Shown here one piece after another: positions 34,761 through 38,311 of a stretch of DNA of 38,311 nt. The stretch comes from Akkermansiaceae bacterium (GTDB taxonomy: Bacteria; Verrucomicrobiota; Verrucomicrobiia; Verrucomicrobiales; Akkermansiaceae), in NCBI GenBank assembly GCA_025363295.1, contig JANYEC010000009.1, forward strand, positions 1-38,311. The letters run 5' to 3'. Both the position numbers and the translations under genes were made by a program. Each line of letters begins with the position of its first letter. Position 1 is the first letter of the stretch. A model generated the notes under the pieces. The model had not been told where the DNA came from and did no database searches. It worked only from the letters and a program-made list of their open reading frames with translations.

Positions 34761-36019
34761 TTGTCGAGAAACAGCGGCATGATGTGCCGCTCAAAGAGAT
34801 TTCCTGTCACGTTGCGTGATACCGATGCCTCACATTCTTCGAGAAGCTTTAAATACCGTTCTCCCATTTTCGCAGCTACCTTGAAGCCGACGTGGAGCAA
34901 TTGCCGCAAATTCACGTTAAACAACGGATCGGCCTGATTGTGACGAAGCGCCCGAACGAATTGTTCGCTGGACCATGCATTGACGTCCGAAGCGGGCGGC
35001 AGTTTTGCGCGATCAATGTCAATCACCGTGGCATAGGGTGCACAGAGTTCATCAATATGCGCAAGCGCCTCGGCGTAGATTTCCTTGGCCAACTTCAACC
35101 CTTCCCCACCATGTTCAGCGAGGCCGATGACTTCTTCCAGCCAAGTCGTGCCCGCCGTTTTCACATGCACACCGCAGCCATGTTTGGCCAGAGCGCGGCG
35201 GATCGCCGGATAGATCGAAAATTTATCACTGCCTGAATGGACACTGAGTTTCAGCGTTTCCGGTAAACCGTAGTGGCTGATCGCGTGCGCAATGACGCAC
35301 AAGTCCTCATTGAATTCCTGCTCAAACCGCGCGACGTCGCCAACATAATCCACGCCCTTGTTGAATCGGCCAGTGAACTTTGGAGCAATGGTCTGGACGG
35401 GAATCTTCTCGTCCGCAATCGCTGCGAGGATGACGAGCAACTCTGGCGGCGTCTGAGGCGAGTCAGTCTCGTCCATCGAAACTTCCGTGACGAATGGCAC
35501 ATCTCCTTTTGCCTCGGAAATATGCCGATATACTTTCCCTGCTTCCTCCACCGCGAGCAGATACTTACTTGCGATGCGCTCCACTTCCGCACGTGAAATC
35601 TCAAAGGGACGGTCGATCCCCGCAAGCTGAAGATTTCCTACAAGTTCGGGATGTCTGTTAGCAAATGCCTTGACTGCATCCGATCCAGCGGGCTTACCAA
35701 TATAATCAGCGACATCAATGGTGAAGAAATCAGATACTGTCAGAAACCCGTCCACTGTCTTCAGGCCGATGTGATCTGCATCCACATAATAAGGCAGCTT
35801 CCAGCCGGCGTCCTTCACGGCTGCATCTGCCGCTACTCTCACACTTGTCGGCTGGGAACCGACAATCATGTGCTCCCGGTTAGATTTATTCCATGTAGGG
35901 CATACTTCAACCCCGTGCTCGGATGCAAGGATACACGCTTGAAGCTGCGCCGCCGCCTGATGGGCGAATCGATCACCCACGCCAAGGGTGAATTTACTGA
36001 TTTTAAGTAGATGACTCAT
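34757..36019 (-). CDS. uxaE: Tagaturonate/fructuronate epimerase, UxaE family
   Basis: This 420-residue protein carries segments I recognise from Thermotoga UxaE: GVGDRFAHQ near the N-terminus, VDADHIGLKT, SMDETDSPQTP, KGVDYVGDVARFEQEF, LSVHSGSDKFSIYPA, GVHVKTAGTTWLEEV and NVNLRQLLHVGFKVA. UxaE interconverts D-tagaturonate and D-fructuronate, replacing the two-step reduction and oxidation used elsewhere. The conserved His, Asp and Lys in these loops are probable metal and catalytic residues. The gene follows the aldo-keto reductase by 24 bp and overlaps the lactonase start by 4 nt. In pectin degraders UxaE serves galacturonate, but no UxaC isomerase is present here. Its partners point instead to tagaturonate made from L-galactonate. 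Confidence 0.88.
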   Translation of the reverse strand: MSHLLKISKFTLGVGDRFAHQAAAQLQACILASEHGVEVCPTWNKSNREHMIVGSQPTSVRVAADAAVKDAGWKLPYYVDADHIGLKTVDGFLTVSDFFTIDVADYIGKPAGSDAVKAFANRHPELVGNLQLAGIDRPFEISRAEVERIASKYLLAVEEAGKVYRHISEAKGDVPFVTEVSMDETDSPQTPPELLVILAAIADEKIPVQTIAPKFTGRFNKGVDYVGDVARFEQEFNEDLCVIAHAISHYGLPETLKLSVHSGSDKFSIYPAIRRALAKHGCGVHVKTAGTTWLEEVIGLAEHGGEGLKLAKEIYAEALAHIDELCAPYATVIDIDRAKLPPASDVNAWSSEQFVRALRHNQADPLFNVNLRQLLHVGFKVAAKMGERYLKLLEECEASVSRNVTGNLFERHIMPLFLDK

Positions 36020-36043
36020 CGTTATTATTTGTTAGTTCTAAAA

Positions 36044-37084
36044 TCATTCGATACCAATCGGGTAATCTATCGCGATCAATCTCTCATCCTTCAATGTATG
36101 CCAGAGCTCGACGGGGATTGCATTCGTTGCGGTGGCGACGTTTTCTCTGATGCGATCGGCTTTCCCAGTGTTTAATGCCACGGAAATCACACCCGGTAGG
36201 GCTAGACCAAATTGCACGCAAACATCGGCGGGCTTAACACCAAAATTTTTGCAGACGCCGAGGAACCTATCACGCCAGTCAAATAGCGCCGCTTCCTTCA
36301 ACGGATCGGGTTTTCGATAGTCGAACCACTCTCCGCCAGTCAGGAATCCTGCATTGAATACCGCCGAGTTGATAATGCCGACGCCTCGCGAGTGAAGAGA
36401 GGCGATAAACTCCAACAATTCCGGTGGGTGCGAATAAACCGTTAGACAGCAAGCGAGCATTACCCAATCGAGCGCGACGTGCTGTGAAATTTCACGGATC
36501 ACCCGCCAGTCCTTTGAACCAATACCCACAGCGCGAACCATTCCCTTTTGCTTCAATTCAAATAAGGCCCGGTAGGCGCTCAGCACATCGTCGAAACGAC
36601 TTTTTCGTTCGTTGGGATTTTTTGCCGCAGCGAGGTATTCATCGGGATCGTGAACGGAAACAATTTGGGATGTGTAACCGTGACCGAGTAGCTCATTGCC
36701 TTGTTCGTAGCACTGCAGAATTCCTTCGTAACTGATACGGGATTCTGCGTCGTGACCGATTCCCGCCCACACGCCGCGTTCAAAAGTAGGTTCTGGCCCG
36801 CGCAATGGCACGCGATACCAGCCTAGCTTGTTGCTAATAACGACCTGCGAAGGAGGCACACCCAGTTTGCGAAGCGAGTTCCCGATGACCTCCAGCGCCA
36901 GCCCAGCGCCGTATTTGCCCGCAGAATCTAACACAACTGGCGACGCCGAGTGATTGAAGATTTCCTCGATGATCGCTAGCTTAGTGCCATCGGGAACGAC
37001 TTCATATAAATTGCCGAGACAGCTCGTGCCAAAAATCACGGGCGGGACGGACAAATTGGTTTTCCCTAGAGGACGGGGAGACAT
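36044..37084 (-). CDS. Aldo-keto reductase, aldose 1-dehydrogenase type (L-galactose/L-fucose dehydrogenase-like)
   Basis: A 346-residue AKR barrel with the full tetrad by position: Asp53 and Tyr58 (DSAGKYGAG), Lys86 (SNKLGW) and His145 (SVHDPDEY). It belongs to the D-threo-aldose 1-dehydrogenase kind, which oxidises L-fucose, L-galactose or D-arabinose at C1 to the lactone with NAD(P). The opening RPLGKTNLSVPPVIFGTS and the late region KADRIRENVATA are typical of AKRs. It is the first gene of the five-gene operon and is divergent from an AraC regulator across 91 bp. Together with the lactonase and FucU it would turn L-galactose or L-fucose into the open aldonate. Cytoplasmic, since no signal peptide is present. 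Confidence 0.85.
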   Translation of the reverse strand: MSPRPLGKTNLSVPPVIFGTSCLGNLYEVVPDGTKLAIIEEIFNHSASPVVLDSAGKYGAGLALEVIGNSLRKLGVPPSQVVISNKLGWYRVPLRGPEPTFERGVWAGIGHDAESRISYEGILQCYEQGNELLGHGYTSQIVSVHDPDEYLAAAKNPNERKSRFDDVLSAYRALFELKQKGMVRAVGIGSKDWRVIREISQHVALDWVMLACCLTVYSHPPELLEFIASLHSRGVGIINSAVFNAGFLTGGEWFDYRKPDPLKEAALFDWRDRFLGVCKNFGVKPADVCVQFGLALPGVISVALNTGKADRIRENVATATNAIPVELWHTLKDERLIAIDYPIGIE

Positions 37085-37175
37085 AGGTTTTTAGTAACTC
37101 TGGTAAAATACAGAAACCGCGCCAAAGTGGAATGGCTTGAACTGACCTAATCATGTCAATATCTCACCTCTTGCA
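37085..37175. promoter_or_regulatory. Divergent promoter region between oxidation operon and AraC regulator
   Basis: In 91 bp both genes must find their promoters. For the regulator (plus) TTGAAC at 37137, a 17-bp spacer and TATCTC at 37160 form a weak pair that would start transcription only a few bases before the ATG, so the message may be nearly leaderless. For the operon (minus) TATTTT near 37107-37112 is a possible -10. An inverted repeat GCCA-N8-TGGC lies at 37121-37136 between them. The operator motif of 6117 and 32108 is not present here. Confidence 0.4.
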
Positions 37176-38054
37176 ATGAAATCTGAAGTTGAAATCCCGG
37201 CGTTCATCTCAAACGAGACGCGAGACGCAAAATACCTATTTCTCGACTTGAATCCACCCCGCCATAACGGAGTGAAGCTCGTTTGCGCTGGGCGAGAAAT
37301 TTGCGCTCCACATTACCGAATGGAACGCCAGGGCTTTGATTATAATGCGGTTGAATTCATCGTTGGTGGAGCATGGACTCTTCGCCACAAGGGCCGGGTG
37401 GAGGTATTGAGACCAGGGGCACTCTTCGCTTACGGACCTCACACTCCCTATTGCCTCGAAGCCGGGAAAGGGCGCGATCTGACGAAGTATTTCATCAATT
37501 TCAGTGGTGGGTCCGCAGCCGCGAGTATCGACAAATGTGGACTGGCGAATTGCCAGGTGCTTTATGTTCAGGAATTGAGGTGGCTCCAAGATCTGTTTGA
37601 TCAAATGCTCAATTGCGCGGGATTAGACGCCGAGGCGGCGCGGGATATCGGAACTCGCTTGCTAGAACTAATCTTACGCCGCATCGAGATTGATGCTTGG
37701 GTGGGCAACAACAGCCTTTCGAGTGGCAGGCAGACATTTTCACGATGCAAAGCATTTATCCACGAACACTATTTAGAACTAAATTCTGTCGCACAGATTG
37801 CGGATCGCTGCCACCTAAATCCGGGTTACCTCGCGCGACTCTTCAGCCGATTTGCTGGAGAGAGACCCTTGCAAGTATTGACGCGACTAAAAACCCAGCA
37901 TGCTGCGAGCCTGATTATGCGTGGGGGCTACGGCGTGGCTCAGGCGGGTCAAGCGGTGGGCTTCAGCGATCCCTATCACTTTTCCAAAGTCTTCAAGCGT
38001 GTACATGGAGTCTCTCCGGGAAAAATGCTCTCTGACCAGACGCAAGGGCTTTGA
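37176..38054 (+). CDS. AraC-family regulator with N-terminal cupin sensor domain
   Basis: The only confident plus-strand gene, 292 residues from ATG 37176. Residues about 40-110 form the AraC-type cupin arm (GAWTLRHKGRVEVLRPGALFAYGPHTPY), which usually binds a sugar. Residues about 190-287 are the double helix-turn-helix (SVAQIADRCHLNPGYLARLFSRFAGERP, then AQAGQAVGFSDPYHFSKVFKRVHGVSP). It is divergent from the oxidation operon and most likely controls it in response to the operon's sugar. It differs from the XylR-type regulator at 6171-7382, so the locus seems to have two sensors. No Shine-Dalgarno is visible before the ATG. Confidence 0.88.
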   Translation: MKSEVEIPAFISNETRDAKYLFLDLNPPRHNGVKLVCAGREICAPHYRMERQGFDYNAVEFIVGGAWTLRHKGRVEVLRPGALFAYGPHTPYCLEAGKGRDLTKYFINFSGGSAAASIDKCGLANCQVLYVQELRWLQDLFDQMLNCAGLDAEAARDIGTRLLELILRRIEIDAWVGNNSLSSGRQTFSRCKAFIHEHYLELNSVAQIADRCHLNPGYLARLFSRFAGERPLQVLTRLKTQHAASLIMRGGYGVAQAGQAVGFSDPYHFSKVFKRVHGVSPGKMLSDQTQGL

Positions 38055-38311
38055 ACGACTTGTCTCTCAACTGATCGGTGTGGAAAACTCTCAGGTTTGC
38101 AGGGTCCAGAGTTGGTGTAAGCGAGCGATCGCTCCAGGGAACTCGCTGGTAAACCCGCACGGGCACCCAACGGATGAATCGCTGGGTTCTCTGTGTGGCT
38201 CTGGTGACTGCGGAGTTGATGAAGTTGCGAGCCATTTCAACTCTCTTCATTGTGCCGGATTTTCCCGCTTTCGAGGAGGTCCGGCCGCGTTGCTTTTTCT
38301 CCTCAACTTCA
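38055..38311. other. Window edge without a defended gene
   Basis: After the AraC stop I see no gene I can support. A minus-strand frame enters from the right edge and reads through the end of the AraC gene (it includes MKRVEMARNFINSAVTR), but it has no recognisable motif and its overlap with a real gene argues against it. The palindrome GAGCGATCGCTC (38123-38134) is present. No T-run stem typical of a terminator follows the AraC gene. Confidence 0.3.

Noticed and set aside
37213..37230. GACGC direct repeat with ACGCAAAA in the early AraC coding region, resembling an operator half-site
   Set aside because: Only one half-site fits, the spacing is wrong, and it is explained by codons.
37993..38250. 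Basic minus-strand frame entering from the right edge
   Set aside because: It runs through the 3' end of the AraC gene on the opposite strand and shows no motif; more likely chance.

Overview
The window looks like a polysaccharide-utilisation island from a Verrucomicrobiota bacterium, or a close Planctomycetes/Verrucomicrobia/Chlamydiae-group relative. The pointers are an H-X9-DG pseudopilin, an autotransporter-type beta-strand-repeat exoprotein with Ig modules, a XylR-type AraC regulator, a Kelch-symporter fusion, and starts that mostly lack a Shine-Dalgarno sequence. The phylum is an inference from gene content. I saw no rRNA, tRNA, CRISPR array, transposase or integrase.

Layout: all genes but one run leftward on the minus strand. 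(1) 37084-32430 is a five-gene sugar-oxidation operon: aldo-keto reductase, UxaE-type tagaturonate epimerase, COG3618 lactonase, LgoD-like zinc dehydrogenase and FucU mutarotase. A cupin-AraC regulator (37176-38054, plus strand) is divergent to it. (2) 32013-6171 is a long catabolic gene train: Kelch-SSS symporter, an unclassified alpha-toroid protein, two GH43 enzymes, two secreted heparinase II/III-like proteins (one 1783 aa and modular), a CE12 esterase, an unclassified TIM-barrel-like protein, a third heparinase-like protein, a TIM-barrel isomerase, a GH105 hydrolase and a XylR-type regulator. (3) 6016-931 holds a pseudopilin, a secreted unclassified lyase-like protein and a GH43-CBM6 protein. 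(4) The left edge holds the first 262 codons of a secreted beta-helix protein.

Working model (inference): secreted lyases and a beta-helix protein cut an acidic, acetylated, xylose- and/or arabinose-decorated polysaccharide. The Kelch-SSS protein takes up products. GH105, CE12 and GH43 enzymes without signal peptides finish the job in the cytoplasm. The five-gene operon fits L-galactose oxidation better than L-fucose oxidation: L-galactose to lactone to L-galactonate to D-tagaturonate to D-fructuronate. It contains no fuconate dehydratase, and it does contain a C5-type dehydrogenase plus UxaE. This would feed the same 2-keto-3-deoxygluconate pool that receives the unsaturated uronates.

The strongest unlisted signal is a pair of matching sites, at 6117-6151 and 32108-32143, each about 95-100 bp upstream of a start codon (pseudopilin and symporter). 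Each holds two ACG(T/C)AA half-sites 20 or 21 bp apart, the geometry of an AraC-family operator.
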